Positions 9,548 to 18,937 of a DNA stretch of 64,000 nt are shown piece after piece. The stretch comes from Pseudomonas turukhanskensis (lineage in GTDB: Bacteria > Pseudomonadota > Gammaproteobacteria > Pseudomonadales > Pseudomonadaceae), in NCBI RefSeq assembly GCF_027922365.1, contig NZ_BSFN01000006.1:240705-304704 (forward strand), in the 5' to 3' direction. A program made the translations under genes and the position numbers. Position 1 is the stretch's first letter. Each line of letters begins with the position of its first letter. The notes under the pieces were generated by a model. It saw only the letters and a program-made list of their open reading frames with translations, did not search any database and was not told the DNA's origin.

Positions 9548-9702
9548 GCCGGGATCACTATTGGTGAATGGCTCTCAAGTGAGAACTGTTCGCATAATAG
9601 CGATAGGCTGCCATTGCATGCAATCCACGCTGTACAAGAACCCTGAACCAACCTGGCGGCCGACTATCCTAGAAGGGCAATCCCATCTGAAGGAGTACCA
9701 CC

Positions 9703-9894
9703 ATGGGTAATGGGTTTAACGGCCTGATCGGCCTGATCATTCTGGCGCTGGATATCTGGGCGATTATCAACGTGCTGAAAAGCGGCGCCGAAACCGGCAT
9801 GAAAGTGCTGTGGGTACTGCTGATTGTGCTGCTGCCGGTGCTGGGCCTGATTATCTGGGCCATTGCCGGGCCGCGCGGCAACGTGCGCATCTAG
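9703..9894 (+). CDS. small membrane protein with PLDc_N-like domain (paralogue)
   Basis: A 63-residue protein preceded by AAGGAG eight bases before the ATG. Two hydrophobic helices (about 8-25 and 36-55) and the ending LLPVLGLIIWAIAGPRG match the PLDc_N mini-protein family. It resembles the protein at 5142, so the two bracket the iron-signalling cluster. It is convergent with ogt, with two bases between their stops. Function unknown. Confidence 0.75.
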   Translation: MGNGFNGLIGLIILALDIWAIINVLKSGAETGMKVLWVLLIVLLPVLGLIIWAIAGPRGNVRI

Positions 9895-9896
9895 CG

Positions 9897-10370
9897 TCAG
9901 AGCAACCAGGCACCCTCAAGCTGGAGCAGCAGCTGTTTACGCTCCAGGCCGCCGGCATAGCCGGTGAGGGTGCCGTTGCTGCCGATTACCCGGTGGCAGG
10001 GAATGACCACCGCAATCGGGTTGGCACCATTGGCCGTGCCCACGGCACGCACCGCCCTGGGCCGTTCGATACGCTGGGCCAGGTCGCTATAGCTGCAGGT
10101 ACGGCCAAAAGGAATCTGCTGCAGCGCATTCCATACTTGCTGCTGAAACGGCGTGCCCAACGGCGCCAGGCGCAGGCTGAATTGCTGACGCTTACCGGCA
10201 AAGTATTCGTCCAGCTGCTGACACACCTCATCCAGCTCGGCATCCGCCGCGTGCCAGTTTTCGTTCAATTGCCATGGCTGCGCGCCATCCATATGCAGCA
10301 GGCGCAGGCCGTGCTCGTCGCCGGCCAGTAGCAGCGGGCCGATGGGGCTGTCGTGGTAGCGGTAATGCAT
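9897..10370 (-). CDS. ogt: methylated-DNA--[protein]-cysteine S-methyltransferase
   Basis: Suicide DNA-repair protein that takes the methyl group from O6-methylguanine onto its own cysteine. Length is 157 residues. The active-site IPCHRV (about residues 119-124) is followed by the family's GYAGGLERK segment. The ATG at 10370 lies five bases after the stop of the upstream glycosylase gene, so the two form an alkylation-repair operon. A longer open frame to 10580 overlaps the glycosylase and is not used. Confidence 0.94.
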   Translation of the reverse strand: MHYRYHDSPIGPLLLAGDEHGLRLLHMDGAQPWQLNENWHAADAELDEVCQQLDEYFAGKRQQFSLRLAPLGTPFQQQVWNALQQIPFGRTCSYSDLAQRIERPRAVRAVGTANGANPIAVVIPCHRVIGSNGTLTGYAGGLERKQLLLQLEGAWLL

Positions 10371-10375
10371 GGTTT

Positions 10376-11266
10376 TTACTCCTCGGGTTCTGCATAGCTT
10401 TGCCACAGGTACATGGCGGCATAGGCGCGCCAGGGCCGCCAGGCTTCGGCCTGGGCGGTAAGGGCGCGGGCGCTGATGCCGGCGCTGCCCCAAAGCCTGG
10501 CCTTGAGCAAGCCCAGGTCGCTGGCCGGAAAGGCATCGGCCACGCCGAAGGCGCGCAAGGCGATGTATTGCGCGGTCCACGGGCCAATGCCGGGCAGGGC
10601 GCAGAGGCGTTCGATCAGGTCGTCCACACCCTCATCGGCATGCAGCGCCAGGCTGCCGTCGGTGAGCGCGCGGGCAAAGCCCTGCAAGGTGGCTACGCGC
10701 TTGCCGGGCATGCCGATGCCGTCAAGATTGGCCTCGGCGATGGCCAGCGGGGTAGGGAATAGCCGGCTTGGGCCGTCCTCCGGCGCATCGGCCACGTCTT
10801 CGCCCAGGCGTTTGACCAGGCGGCCAACGATGGTCACCGCCGCCTTTACCGTCACTTGCTGGCCCACGATGGCACGCACGGCCTGCTCGAACGGGTCGAA
10901 CGCCGTGGGTATGCGCAGGCCGGGGTAGCGGGCCACCAGCGCGGTCAGTTGCGGGTCTTGGCTCAGGTGCCGGGCAATCAGCGTGGTGTCTGTGTTGAGG
11001 TCGAACATGCGTTCAACCCGTGCCGCCAGCAGCGGTAACAAGGCGGCCGCCGAGGGGCTTACGGTTAACTCCAGGGCGCCTTGTTCCGGCAGATGGCGCA
11101 GCGCAAACCAGCCGCTCACCTCGCCAATGCGAAAAGTGCGGCGGTAGCCATGCTCGCTGACGCGCTCCATGTCCGGCAGGCAGCGCAGGGAAAAATAGGC
11201 GTGAAACTGTTGCCAGTTCCAGGGCGCTACATAGGGCAGCAGTACGGTGGTGGGGTGTGTGTTCAT
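10376..11266 (-). CDS. alkA: DNA-3-methyladenine glycosylase II
   Basis: Base-excision repair enzyme of 296 residues that removes alkylated purines. The N-terminal TBP-like AlkA domain (about 10-110) is followed by the helix-hairpin-helix LPGIGPWTAQYIALR (about 221-235) with the catalytic Asp in DAFPASDLGL. The ATG at 11266 gives the family start; the frame is open to 11347. Coupled to ogt. No Ada-type regulator is adjacent. The alkA-speE neighbourhood matches the recalled P. aeruginosa order. Confidence 0.93.
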   Translation of the reverse strand: MNTHPTTVLLPYVAPWNWQQFHAYFSLRCLPDMERVSEHGYRRTFRIGEVSGWFALRHLPEQGALELTVSPSAAALLPLLAARVERMFDLNTDTTLIARHLSQDPQLTALVARYPGLRIPTAFDPFEQAVRAIVGQQVTVKAAVTIVGRLVKRLGEDVADAPEDGPSRLFPTPLAIAEANLDGIGMPGKRVATLQGFARALTDGSLALHADEGVDDLIERLCALPGIGPWTAQYIALRAFGVADAFPASDLGLLKARLWGSAGISARALTAQAEAWRPWRAYAAMYLWQSYAEPEE

Positions 11267-11445
11267 GGCGGCAACGATAGCGAGTCGGCCGTGGGGCTGT
11301 CTTGCCCGTTCTTGCTTTTGAATTCCGGCCAAGGTTCGACCTGTCATGGCGCGCCACGTAGAATGCGCCGCTCGCCTGGAACCGCCGTGTTCCAGCCACC
11401 GTTTTTTTCCGCGCCTGTAAGGGCGCGGCGCAGAGGAGCAACGCC

Positions 11446-12306
11446 ATGAGCGACTATCAGGAAACCCTCTACGAAGGCTACGGCCAACGTTTTCGCATGG
11501 ACAAACTGCTGCACGAAGTGCGCACCGAACACCAGCACCTGGTGATTTTCGAGAACCCGCGCATGGGCCGGGTGATGGCGCTGGACGGCGTGATTCAAAC
11601 CACCGAAGCCGACGAATTCATCTACCACGAGATGCTCACCCACGTGCCGATTCTGGCCCACGGTGCCGCGCGCAAGGTGCTGATCATTGGCGGTGGCGAC
11701 GGCGGCATGCTGCGTGAAGTGAGCAAGCACAAGAGCGTTGAGCACATCACCATGGTCGAGATCGACGGCACGGTGGTCGACATGTGCAAAGAGTTTTTGC
11801 CCGAGCATTCCAAGGGCGCCTATGACGACCCGCGTCTGAACCTGGTGATCGATGACGGCATGCGTTTCGTGGCCACCACCGAGGAAAAATTCGACGTGAT
11901 CATCTCCGACTCCACCGACCCCATCGGCCCCGGTGAAGTGCTGTTCTCGGAGAACTTCTACCAGGCTTGCCGCCGCTGCCTGAACGACGGCGGCATTCTC
12001 GTCACCCAGAACGGCACGCCCTTTATGCAACTGGACGGCGTACAGAACACCGCCGGGCGCATGAACGGCCTGTTTGCCGACTGGCATTTTTATATGGCGG
12101 CGGTGCCCACCTATATCGGCGGCGCCATGACCTTCGCCTGGGGCGCGACCACTGCAGGCCTGCGCAACATCCCGCTGGACACCTTGCGCCAGCGCTTTGC
12201 CGGCAGTGGAATTGTCACCCGCTATTACAACCCTGAGGTGCACCTGGGCGCGTTTGCGCTGCCGCAGTACGTGCTGCACGCCATCGGCAAGCCAAGCAAT
12301 ACGTAG
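11446..12306 (+). CDS. speE: polyamine aminopropyltransferase (spermidine synthase)
   Basis: Transfers an aminopropyl group from decarboxylated S-adenosylmethionine to putrescine, releasing methylthioadenosine, which the nearby mtn genes recycle. Length is 286 residues. Motifs visible: [17 protein letters not shown] (about 82-91, nucleotide-binding Gly motif) and [11 protein letters not shown] (about 154-164, catalytic Asp). AGGAG lies ten bases before the ATG. Its TAG stop falls in the first bases of a degenerate REPIN. Confidence 0.95.
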   Translation: MSDYQETLYEGYGQRFRMDKLLHEVRTEHQHLVIFENPRMGRVMALDGVIQTTEADEFIYHEMLTHVPILAHGAARKVLIIGGGDGGMLREVSKHKSVEHITMVEIDGTVVDMCKEFLPEHSKGAYDDPRLNLVIDDGMRFVATTEEKFDVIISDSTDPIGPGEVLFSENFYQACRRCLNDGGILVTQNGTPFMQLDGVQNTAGRMNGLFADWHFYMAAVPTYIGGAMTFAWGATTAGLRNIPLDTLRQRFAGSGIVTRYYNPEVHLGAFALPQYVLHAIGKPSNT

Positions 12307-12436
12307 GGCGTTCTTATAGGACGGGCGCGCCGCTCTGTGGGTATCCCCCGGTTCGTGGACTCGTTCGGCGACACCTCTTCGGCGGTTCGCCGATCTGTGT
12401 ATCGGCGGATATCCGCGATGCGGATATTCGCCCTAC
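12303..12436. repeat. GTAG-bounded REPIN, GTAGGGCGAATATC family (copy 2, left arm degenerate)
   Basis: The right arm CGGCGGATATCCGCGATGCGGATATTCGCCCTAC is intact, quoted here in parts: CGGCGGATATCCGC then GCGGATATTCGCCCTAC. The left arm is decayed to GTAGGGCG plus unrelated sequence. The TAG of GTAGGGCG is the speE stop codon. Confidence 0.8.
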
Positions 12437-12574
12437 GCCGGCGCGTCATCCGCGTTTTCAACGAAATTTTCACATTCGCTCGCCGACTATTCGCGGCTTC
12501 GCTTCTGGCGGGGCGGCGGAGTATTCTTCGTCACCCTTTTTTCTCGCACGCCTAACCAGTGAGTTTTGGACAAC

Positions 12575-14668
12575 ATGGCACAATCGGACGCCCTGAGCAG
12601 TTCCTCCGCAACCCGTGGTACGCCCACGCTAAAAAGCCATCTGGTCTTCACCTTTCTCAGCGCTATCACCTTTCTGGTGTTGTACACGCTGCTGCGCGTG
12701 GCCCTGCTGGTGTACAACCGCGAACTGATCGGTGAAGACACCGTCGCGACCTTTGCCGAGGCCTTTTTCAACGGCATGCGTTTCGACCTGCGGGTGGTGG
12801 TGTATGCCTGTGCGCCGCTGTTGATCGCCATTGTGGTGCCGCCACTGATGGCTCGCCGCGGCTGGATGCGCGTGTGGCTGACGTTCTTCGCCAGCGTCAC
12901 GCTGTTCCTCGGCCTGACTGAGCTGGACTTCTACCGCGAGTTCCACCAGCGCCTCAACAGCCTGGTGTTCCAGTACTTCCAGGAAGACCCGAAAACGGTA
13001 ATGAGCATGCTCTGGAACGGGTTTCCGGTGGGCCGTTACCTGCTCGCCTGGGCCTTGGCCACCTGGCTGCTGTGGAAACTGTTCAAGGGCCTGGACCTGC
13101 TGAGCCGCCCGCGTGGCGAAGCGGCGTTGTTCAGCGCCAGCCCGCGCAGCCGTTCTGGCTGGCCGATGCGTGGCGTGGCCTTCGTGCTGTGCCTGGTGCT
13201 GGCCATCCTGGCTGCCCGTGGCACGTTGAAACAGGGCCCGCCTCTGCGTTGGGGTGACGCGTATACCACTGAATCGATGTTCGCCAACCAGCTCGGTCTT
13301 AACGGCACCCTGACCCTGGTGTCTGCTGCCCAGGCGAGCTTCTCCTCTCATCGCAAAAACGCGTGGAAAGCCACCATGCCCGATGCCGATGCCCAGGAGA
13401 TCGTGCGCAAGATGATCCTCACCCCGCACGACGTGCTGGTCGATGCCGACAAGGCCGCCATTCGCCGTGATTACACACCGCCCGCCGATGCCACGCTGCC
13501 GCAGGTGAAAAACGTGGTGGTGATTCTGATGGAAAGCTTTGCCGGCCACTTCGTAGGTGCCCTCGGCAGCCCGCTGAACATCACGCCTGAATTCGACAAG
13601 CTGGCCAAGGAGGGCGTGCTGTTCGACCGCTTCTTCTCCAACGGCACGCACACCCACCAGGGTATGTTCGCCACCATGGCGTGCTTCCCCAACCTGCCCA
13701 GCTTCGAGTACCTGATGCGTATGCCAGAAGGCGGCCACAAGTTTTCCGGCCTGCCGCAACTGCTCGATGCCCGCGACTTCGACAACCTGTATGTCTACAA
13801 CGGCAACTTCCAGTGGGATAACCAGTCGGGGTTCTTCAGCAACCAGGGCATGACCAACTTCATCGGTCGCGAGAACTTCGTTGATCCGGTATTCATGGAC
13901 CCCACCTGGGGCGTGTCCGACCAGGACATGTTCGACCGGGGCGCCAAGGAGTTGGAAACCAACTTCGGCAAGAAGCCGTTCTACGCCCTGCTGCAAACCC
14001 TCTCGAACCACACCCCATACGCCTTGCCGGCCAACTTGCCGGTGGAGCGTGTAAACACCGGCAAAAGCTCCGATGAACACCTGACCGCCATGCGCTATTC
14101 GGACTGGGCATTGGGGCAGTTCTTCGAAAAAGCGCGTAAAGCGCCGTACTTCAAAGACACCCTGTTCGTGATTGTCGGCGACCATGGGTTTGGCAGCGAA
14201 GAGCAGCTGACGGAGATGGACCTGTTCCGCTTTAACGTGCCGCTGCTGCTGATTGGCCCAGGCATTCAGGAGAAGTTCGGTGCCGTGCGGCATACCGTGG
14301 GTACGCAGATCGATATCGTGCCGACCATTATGGGCCGCCTCGGTGGCCAGGTGCGTCACCAGTGCTGGGGCCGCGACTTGCTGACCCTGCCTGAAGGCGA
14401 CCATGGCATTGGCGTGTTCAAACCGTCCGGTGGCGAGCAGACCGTGGCCATCGTCACGCCTGAACGCATTCTGATTCAGCCCAAAGGCTTCGAGCCGCGC
14501 CTGTACGACTACACCCTCGGCGCCAAACCGAGCGCCACCCGTGTCGCGGGCGATATCGACCCTGAGCTGAAAAAGCAGCTGGAAGCGTTCCTGCAAACAG
14601 CCACCAAGAGCCTGTTGGATAACACCGCTGGCGTGGTGGATGGGATGCCGGATAAAGACGAAGACTGA
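12575..14668 (+). CDS. LtaS-like sulfatase-family phosphoglycerol transferase
   Basis: Inner-membrane enzyme of 697 residues in the LTA-synthase / OpgB-type alkaline-phosphatase superfamily. Five hydrophobic segments lie in residues 20-220. The periplasmic catalytic domain follows: VVVILMESFAGHF supplies the metal-binding Glu, SNGTHTHQGM the likely Thr nucleophile, and VIVGDHGFG the Asp-His metal ligands. Gram-negatives lack lipoteichoic acid, so the acceptor is probably an osmoregulated glucan or lipid; this is inference. The ATG at 12575 is preferred to an in-frame TTG at 12566. A strong terminator follows. Confidence 0.85.
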   Translation: MAQSDALSSSSATRGTPTLKSHLVFTFLSAITFLVLYTLLRVALLVYNRELIGEDTVATFAEAFFNGMRFDLRVVVYACAPLLIAIVVPPLMARRGWMRVWLTFFASVTLFLGLTELDFYREFHQRLNSLVFQYFQEDPKTVMSMLWNGFPVGRYLLAWALATWLLWKLFKGLDLLSRPRGEAALFSASPRSRSGWPMRGVAFVLCLVLAILAARGTLKQGPPLRWGDAYTTESMFANQLGLNGTLTLVSAAQASFSSHRKNAWKATMPDADAQEIVRKMILTPHDVLVDADKAAIRRDYTPPADATLPQVKNVVVILMESFAGHFVGALGSPLNITPEFDKLAKEGVLFDRFFSNGTHTHQGMFATMACFPNLPSFEYLMRMPEGGHKFSGLPQLLDARDFDNLYVYNGNFQWDNQSGFFSNQGMTNFIGRENFVDPVFMDPTWGVSDQDMFDRGAKELETNFGKKPFYALLQTLSNHTPYALPANLPVERVNTGKSSDEHLTAMRYSDWALGQFFEKARKAPYFKDTLFVIVGDHGFGSEEQLTEMDLFRFNVPLLLIGPGIQEKFGAVRHTVGTQIDIVPTIMGRLGGQVRHQCWGRDLLTLPEGDHGIGVFKPSGGEQTVAIVTPERILIQPKGFEPRLYDYTLGAKPSATRVAGDIDPELKKQLEAFLQTATKSLLDNTAGVVDGMPDKDED

Positions 14669-14680
14669 TCGTCCGCAATA

Positions 14681-14710
14681 AAAAAACGGGGCCGCAATGG
14701 CCCCGTTTTC
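14681..14710 (+). terminator. intrinsic terminator after the LtaS-like gene
   Basis: AAAACGGGGCC and GGCCCCGTTTT pair around a GCAAT-type loop, followed by TTTTC. The A-tract on the left makes it potentially bidirectional. Confidence 0.9.
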
Positions 14711-14716
14711 GCTTTG

Positions 14717-14782
14717 GTAGGGTGTGCTATGCGCACCGTTGCGATCGACGGGGGATCGCTTGGTGCGCACAGCACACCCTAC
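14717..14782. repeat. GTAG-bounded inverted repeat, GTAGGGTGTGC family (copy 1)
   Basis: GTAGGGTGTGCTATGCGCACC faces GGTGCGCACAGCACACCCTAC across a 24-base spacer. A second copy with the same arms is at 51.96 kb. The quoted arms are 21 bases each in the sequence; only their ends GTAGGGTGTGC and GCACACCCTAC are invariant. Confidence 0.85.
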
Positions 14783-14926
14783 AAAAGCTCGTCGAATTCC
14801 AGGCAGAAAATAGACTGCTGGAATCTTCTTTCGCTGCGGAATTCTGGGTCCCTGCCTGCGCGGGGAGGGGAATCCAGCATCGCAAGGAGGACCAAGCACT
14901 GGCGCCAAACCGCAGGCAAAAAAATA

Positions 14927-14950
14927 GGCGCCTAAGATGGCGCCCGGAGA
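14927..14950 (-). terminator. intrinsic terminator, distal
   Basis: On the minus strand GGGCGCC-ATCTTA-GGCGCC is followed by TATTTTTTTGC, a good U-tract. Confidence 0.65.
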
Positions 14951-15044
14951 ATCAAACGATGCATAAGGTCTGAACGGCCGAAGGCCACAAAGTTCAACCG
15001 GCCGTCATGCACCTGTCATCTTCACGTTATTGCGGGCAAAAGAA

Positions 15045-15068
15045 AGGGCGCCAATAGGCGCCCTAAAA
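15045..15068 (-). terminator. intrinsic terminator after quiP
   Basis: AGGGCGCC-TATT-GGCGCCCT followed by TTCTTTT on the minus strand; about 80 bases after the quiP stop. AAAAAG on the plus side makes it roughly symmetric. Confidence 0.7.
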
Positions 15069-15143
15069 AGATCTATGGAGTAAGTCCACTGTCTCTGAGT
15101 GACTGGCTGCAGGAATAGTTCAGCCAGGCTCGACGAACGGTCG

Positions 15144-17684
15144 CTATTTCCCTGGTGTCAGCAGCAGGCGCTTGGTGCCGTAAACCTTGTCGAGGTTCTG
15201 CGACTGGAACGGGAAGGTCATGTACTGGCCCTTCAACCAGGCGTCGATGCCATCGGCATAGTGCGGGCTGGCCGGATTGCCGGACTGGCCGGTGCTGTTC
15301 AAGCCCAGCATTGGTTCCGGTTGGCCGAAGTCGACCACGATGCGCATGGCCGGCACCAGCCAGGTATCAAAGTCTTTGCCCCAGTGGTAGGCCGAGGTGT
15401 TCAGCGTAGTGTGGTCGCCGCCGGCCGCGTAGGGGCCACGGTCCAGGTAGCCTTTGATGGCATTGATGCTGGTGGCATCGCCGCTGCTCATGTACTTGGC
15501 CATTTGCGTGGTGTCGGTGGCGAACATATAGGTATGCAGCTTGCCCCACTGCCAGGCGTTGCGGTCGCTGCCCAGTTTGCTTTCGCACAAGGTCACGGCC
15601 GCCGCCAGGCTGCGGGCCAGAATGGTCGGTTTGTCTTCTTTCTGCGGCGTTCTCACGTCGTCCCAGAATGGGCTGTCTTCACGGCCCAGTAGGTGGTCGG
15701 CGGGGGCGGAATAGGAGAGGTCGGTAGTGTCCACCAGCGCTTTCCAGGCCGGGCTGGTATCCGGACCCAGTTCGTCGAGGAAGGTCTGGCGCATGCTTTC
15801 CTGCAAAAACGCTTCGTACAGCGCGGCATCGGCCGAGGTGGCGCGCAGGTTGCCGTCAAACTTCATCAACCGGCTATGGGCTTCACGCGCTTTGGCGCGT
15901 TCGGCTTCGGGCAGGGCGTCGATGGCTTTTTTCAGTGGTTGGGCCATGCCGGGTGCTTCAAGCATGCCTTGCAGCTTGGCCACGAATGGCGAGGTCTGGT
16001 CGTACTGCATGGCGATCATGCTTTTCGCATCGTGCTTTCCCGCACCCGCAAGCTGGGCAATGCGCTCGCCCCGTTCCGGGTAATACCAGGAGTTGGACAG
16101 CTGCATGCCATAACCGCGCGGGATGGTGCGCTGGTTGGCGGTGCCCAGCCAGCCCTGCACCGGGTCCTGGTCGTAGGGGTGCAGCATCGGGTCGGCGTAA
16201 CCGTCCCAGTCGTACTGGCCATTCCAGCCGGGGGAGGGCAGCAGGCCGACGCCGGCCTTGCGGTTGGGGTAACGGCCAGTCACTTGCCAGCCGATGTGCT
16301 GTGCGTCGGCAAAAACCATGTTCAGCGGGATGGCGCGGATATCGCGGGCGGCTTCAAACGCCTGGTCCACGGATTGAGCGCGGGACAGGTTAAAGAACGC
16401 GTCCAGCGTCTTGTCGCCGTCCAGTGAAGCGCTTTGCAGCGCCAGGCCATAGCCACTCTGGATCTGCAGCGGCTGCAGCATATGTTTGCGCTCGCCCAGC
16501 ACACTGTTCAGCAGCGGGCCATGGCGGGTTTCGTAGATTGGCTCGCGCACCGGGCGCTGGCCTTTGATAAAGAAGGTTTCCTGACGTACGCGGGCGGCGA
16601 CCCATTTGCCGTCGGCTTCATACAACACCTGGCTGCCCTGGCGTTTGATCTTCTCCAGGAACAGGTCCTGGTTGTCGCCCATGACCATGGTCATGCCCCA
16701 GGCCAGCTTGCCGTTGAAGCCGGCGACCACCGCCGGCACGCCAGCCACCGTAACGCCTGCGGCCTGGAATTTCGGCGAGCGGATCTGCACGTAGTTCCAG
16801 GCCGAGGGCATGGACAGCGGCAGGTGGGTGTCGTTGGCCAGCAGGCTCTTGCCGCTGCGGCTGCGTTGCGGGGCGATGGCCCAGTTGTTGGAGGCGGCGA
16901 CGCCGAGCATGTCCAGGCCGGCAATTTGCTCGGTAACCTGGCCCAATCCGGTGAGACCTTGAATCTGGCCGCTCAAGACCAGGCCTTTGAGTTTTTCCGC
17001 TTCGTCAAACGGCAATGGCTCGTCCGGGTAGGTGGGCGTCAGCCAGGCCAGTTTGTCGGTGCCGACTTTCTGAGCCAGGGCGAGCGAGGCGATTTCTTCC
17101 TGCAGGTTGACCGACAGGCCAAAGTTCATCAGGCAGAAAATCAGCACCGAGTCTTCCGGCTTCCAATACGCCGGTTTTACCCCGGACTCGGCCAGGTCCA
17201 TCGGCAGCTTGTCCTGGTAGCGATACAGGTATGCGTTGACGCCGCGGGCGTACACCTCGAAGAACTTCTTCATCCGCGGCGAGCTGTTTTTATACAGCAC
17301 TTCGGCACTTTGCTTGAGGTTGACCGCCCGCATGAAACGGTCGATTTCCAGGGCGCCGGGGCCAACCATTTCCGAGAGTCGGCCTTCGGCCATCAAGCGC
17401 ATGCCCACCATCTGGCTCAAACGGTCGCCGGCGTGCACATAGCCCAAGGCGAACAACGCGTCGTGGAAGGTGGTGGTTTCAATCAGCGGCATGCCCAGGG
17501 CGTTGCGGCGGATGGACACGCTCTGCGCCAGGCCCTTGATCGGCTGGATGCCGGTGGTCGGCGGCACACTGTCTGAGTAGTGGCTGTCCAGCCAGCTTTG
17601 ACAACCGCTGAGGCTCACGGCGCCGACAAGGGCAGCGGCGGCTGCGGCGCGGGTGAAAAATCGCTGAAAGGCTGGCGACGCCAT
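15144..17684 (-). CDS. quiP: acyl-homoserine lactone acylase QuiP-like, penicillin-acylase family lipoprotein
   Basis: N-terminal-nucleophile amidase of 846 residues. In P. aeruginosa QuiP cleaves the acyl chain from long-chain acyl-homoserine lactones, quenching quorum signals. The N-terminus has a signal peptide and lipobox LSGC, so the precursor is probably a lipoprotein. The autocleavage site is VAA-SNNW, which makes Ser265 the nucleophile of the large subunit. Conserved [11 protein letters not shown] lies near residue 80. The ATG at 17684 follows AGGAGC. N-terminal wording and length agree closely with my recollection of PA1032, and the downstream GST matches PA1033. Confidence 0.88.
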   Translation of the reverse strand: MASPAFQRFFTRAAAAAALVGAVSLSGCQSWLDSHYSDSVPPTTGIQPIKGLAQSVSIRRNALGMPLIETTTFHDALFALGYVHAGDRLSQMVGMRLMAEGRLSEMVGPGALEIDRFMRAVNLKQSAEVLYKNSSPRMKKFFEVYARGVNAYLYRYQDKLPMDLAESGVKPAYWKPEDSVLIFCLMNFGLSVNLQEEIASLALAQKVGTDKLAWLTPTYPDEPLPFDEAEKLKGLVLSGQIQGLTGLGQVTEQIAGLDMLGVAASNNWAIAPQRSRSGKSLLANDTHLPLSMPSAWNYVQIRSPKFQAAGVTVAGVPAVVAGFNGKLAWGMTMVMGDNQDLFLEKIKRQGSQVLYEADGKWVAARVRQETFFIKGQRPVREPIYETRHGPLLNSVLGERKHMLQPLQIQSGYGLALQSASLDGDKTLDAFFNLSRAQSVDQAFEAARDIRAIPLNMVFADAQHIGWQVTGRYPNRKAGVGLLPSPGWNGQYDWDGYADPMLHPYDQDPVQGWLGTANQRTIPRGYGMQLSNSWYYPERGERIAQLAGAGKHDAKSMIAMQYDQTSPFVAKLQGMLEAPGMAQPLKKAIDALPEAERAKAREAHSRLMKFDGNLRATSADAALYEAFLQESMRQTFLDELGPDTSPAWKALVDTTDLSYSAPADHLLGREDSPFWDDVRTPQKEDKPTILARSLAAAVTLCESKLGSDRNAWQWGKLHTYMFATDTTQMAKYMSSGDATSINAIKGYLDRGPYAAGGDHTTLNTSAYHWGKDFDTWLVPAMRIVVDFGQPEPMLGLNSTGQSGNPASPHYADGIDAWLKGQYMTFPFQSQNLDKVYGTKRLLLTPGK

Positions 17685-17789
17685 GGTGTAAAGCTCCTGC
17701 ACGGTGCAAAAAAACGAATGAAAAACGGCAGGCGCTACGTTAGTGAGGCGCCCGCCGCCGCGCAAGCGAGGACGGGCGTGTGGCGGGGG

Positions 17790-18437
17790 TTATTTTTTCG
17801 GCTGCGGGTTGATGCGTTCGGCGATGGCGTAGGCCCGTTCGGTGGCCGGGCGGGCCTTGATGGCGTTGAACCAGCGTTGCAGGTTGGGGAAGTCCGCCAG
17901 GTTCTGCTGTTGGCGCTCGTGGGGCACGATCCACGGGTAGCTGATCATGTCGGCGATGGTGTAGTCGTCGCCGCAGATAAAGGTGCGGCCTTCCAGCTGC
18001 TTGTTCAGCACGCCATACAGCCGCGCGGTTTCGTCCACATAGCGTTTCATGGCATAGGGGATTTTTTCCGGGGCGAACATATTGAAGTGATGGTTCTGCC
18101 CGGCCATTGGCCCCAGGCCGCCCATCTGCCAGAACACCCACTCCAGGCACACCTGGCGGCCACGCAGGTCGGCGGGGATGAACTTGCCGGTCTTCTCGGC
18201 GAGGTACAAAAGGATGGCACCGGACTCGAACACCGACAGCGGTTCGCCGCCGTCCGCCGGCTCATTATCGACGATGGCCGGGATGCGGTTGTTGGGGGAG
18301 ATCTTTAGAAAGTCCGGTTGGAACTGCTCGTTCTTGCCGATGTTGATCGGAAAAACCCGATATGGCAGGCCTGCCTCTTCCAGAAACAAGGAAATCTTGT
18401 GGCCGTTGGGCGTGGTCCAGTAATACAGATCGATCAT
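17790..18437 (-). CDS. yfcG: glutathione S-transferase, YfcG-type disulfide-bond oxidoreductase
   Basis: A 215-residue cytoplasmic GST. The N-terminal thioredoxin-like domain begins MIDLYYWTTPNGHK. The TPNGHK stretch and later SPNNRIPAIVD and ESGAILLYLAEK are the signatures of the YfcG (Nu-class) enzymes, which use two glutathiones for disulfide reduction. The C-terminal helical domain contains GPMAGQNHHFN. It lies upstream of quiP on the same strand with a 105-base gap, so joint transcription is possible. Confidence 0.9.
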   Translation of the reverse strand: MIDLYYWTTPNGHKISLFLEEAGLPYRVFPINIGKNEQFQPDFLKISPNNRIPAIVDNEPADGGEPLSVFESGAILLYLAEKTGKFIPADLRGRQVCLEWVFWQMGGLGPMAGQNHHFNMFAPEKIPYAMKRYVDETARLYGVLNKQLEGRTFICGDDYTIADMISYPWIVPHERQQQNLADFPNLQRWFNAIKARPATERAYAIAERINPQPKK

Positions 18438-18581
18438 CGGGAAGCTCCGTTTAGACGTGTAAGCAACTGACTGACGGGAAGCGGGGAAGGTTCAGGGAGC
18501 AATACCCTGGTGCTTTTGATCTTTCTACACATCGAGATCAAGCGAGCTAGAGCGGGGCAAGGCAAAAAAAGGTTTTGAGGC

Positions 18582-18665
18582 GTAGGGCGAATATCCGCGC
18601 TGCGGATATCCGCCGACTCTCGATTTGCGCATCGGCGGATATCGCCAAGGCGATATTCGCCCTAC
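18582..18665. repeat. GTAG-bounded REPIN, GTAGGGCGAATATC family (copy 3)
   Basis: Complete pair: GTAGGGCGAATATCCGC, GCGGATATCCGCCG, loop, CGGCGGATATCGCC, GGCGATATTCGCCCTAC. It lies between two minus-strand genes and touches neither stop codon. Confidence 0.92.
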
Positions 18666-18726
18666 GCCGATGAGCATTCAAAAGTCATTTCGACGCAGCA
18701 ATGTCGACGCGCAGCCGATCGTGCAG

Positions 18727-18930
18727 TTACGCCGCGTGGCACTTCTTGAATTTCTTGCCACTGCCACACGGGCACGGGTCGTTACGGCCGACGTCTTTCA
18801 ACGCATTACGCACGGGCTCTTGATGCCCATGGTTGCAGTCCGGGCCGTGCACGTGGCCGTGGTCATGGTGGTGGTCGTGATCATGGTCGTGGTTGCAGTC
18901 AGGACCGTGAACGTGGGGTTCGTTGCTCAT
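18727..18930 (-). CDS. His-rich small SEC-C motif protein
   Basis: A 67-residue protein. The C-terminus [15 protein letters not shown] is a SEC-C zinc-binding motif. The N-terminal half is almost wholly metal-ligand residues: HVHGPDCNH occurs twice (about residues 6-14 and 26-34) around an alternating Asp/His run. It could bind zinc, nickel or other metals. Seven bases separate it from the upstream lipoprotein gene, so it is the second gene of an operon. SEC-C motifs occur in SecA and in YchJ; a YchJ protein is encoded 1.5 kb away. Confidence 0.85.
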   Translation of the reverse strand: MSNEPHVHGPDCNHDHDHDHHHDHGHVHGPDCNHGHQEPVRNALKDVGRNDPCPCGSGKKFKKCHAA

Positions 18931-18937
18931 CAGCGGG

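Larger units (their letters stand above)
14783..15143. other. intergenic region with partial repeat and two minus-strand terminator hairpins; no gene seen
   Basis: About 360 bases without a convincing reading frame. It holds a partial CCAGAAT-family repeat arm (14840-14878) and two GGCGCC-stem hairpins (14927-14950, 15045-15068). The 90 bases between the hairpins can fold (GACGGCC with GGCCGTTC) and could be a small RNA read on the minus strand; this is unproven. Confidence 0.5.

Noticed and set aside
12629..14908. 759-codon minus-strand open frame opposite the LtaS-like gene
   Set aside because: Antisense shadow; the plus-strand frame has recognisable membrane and catalytic motifs.
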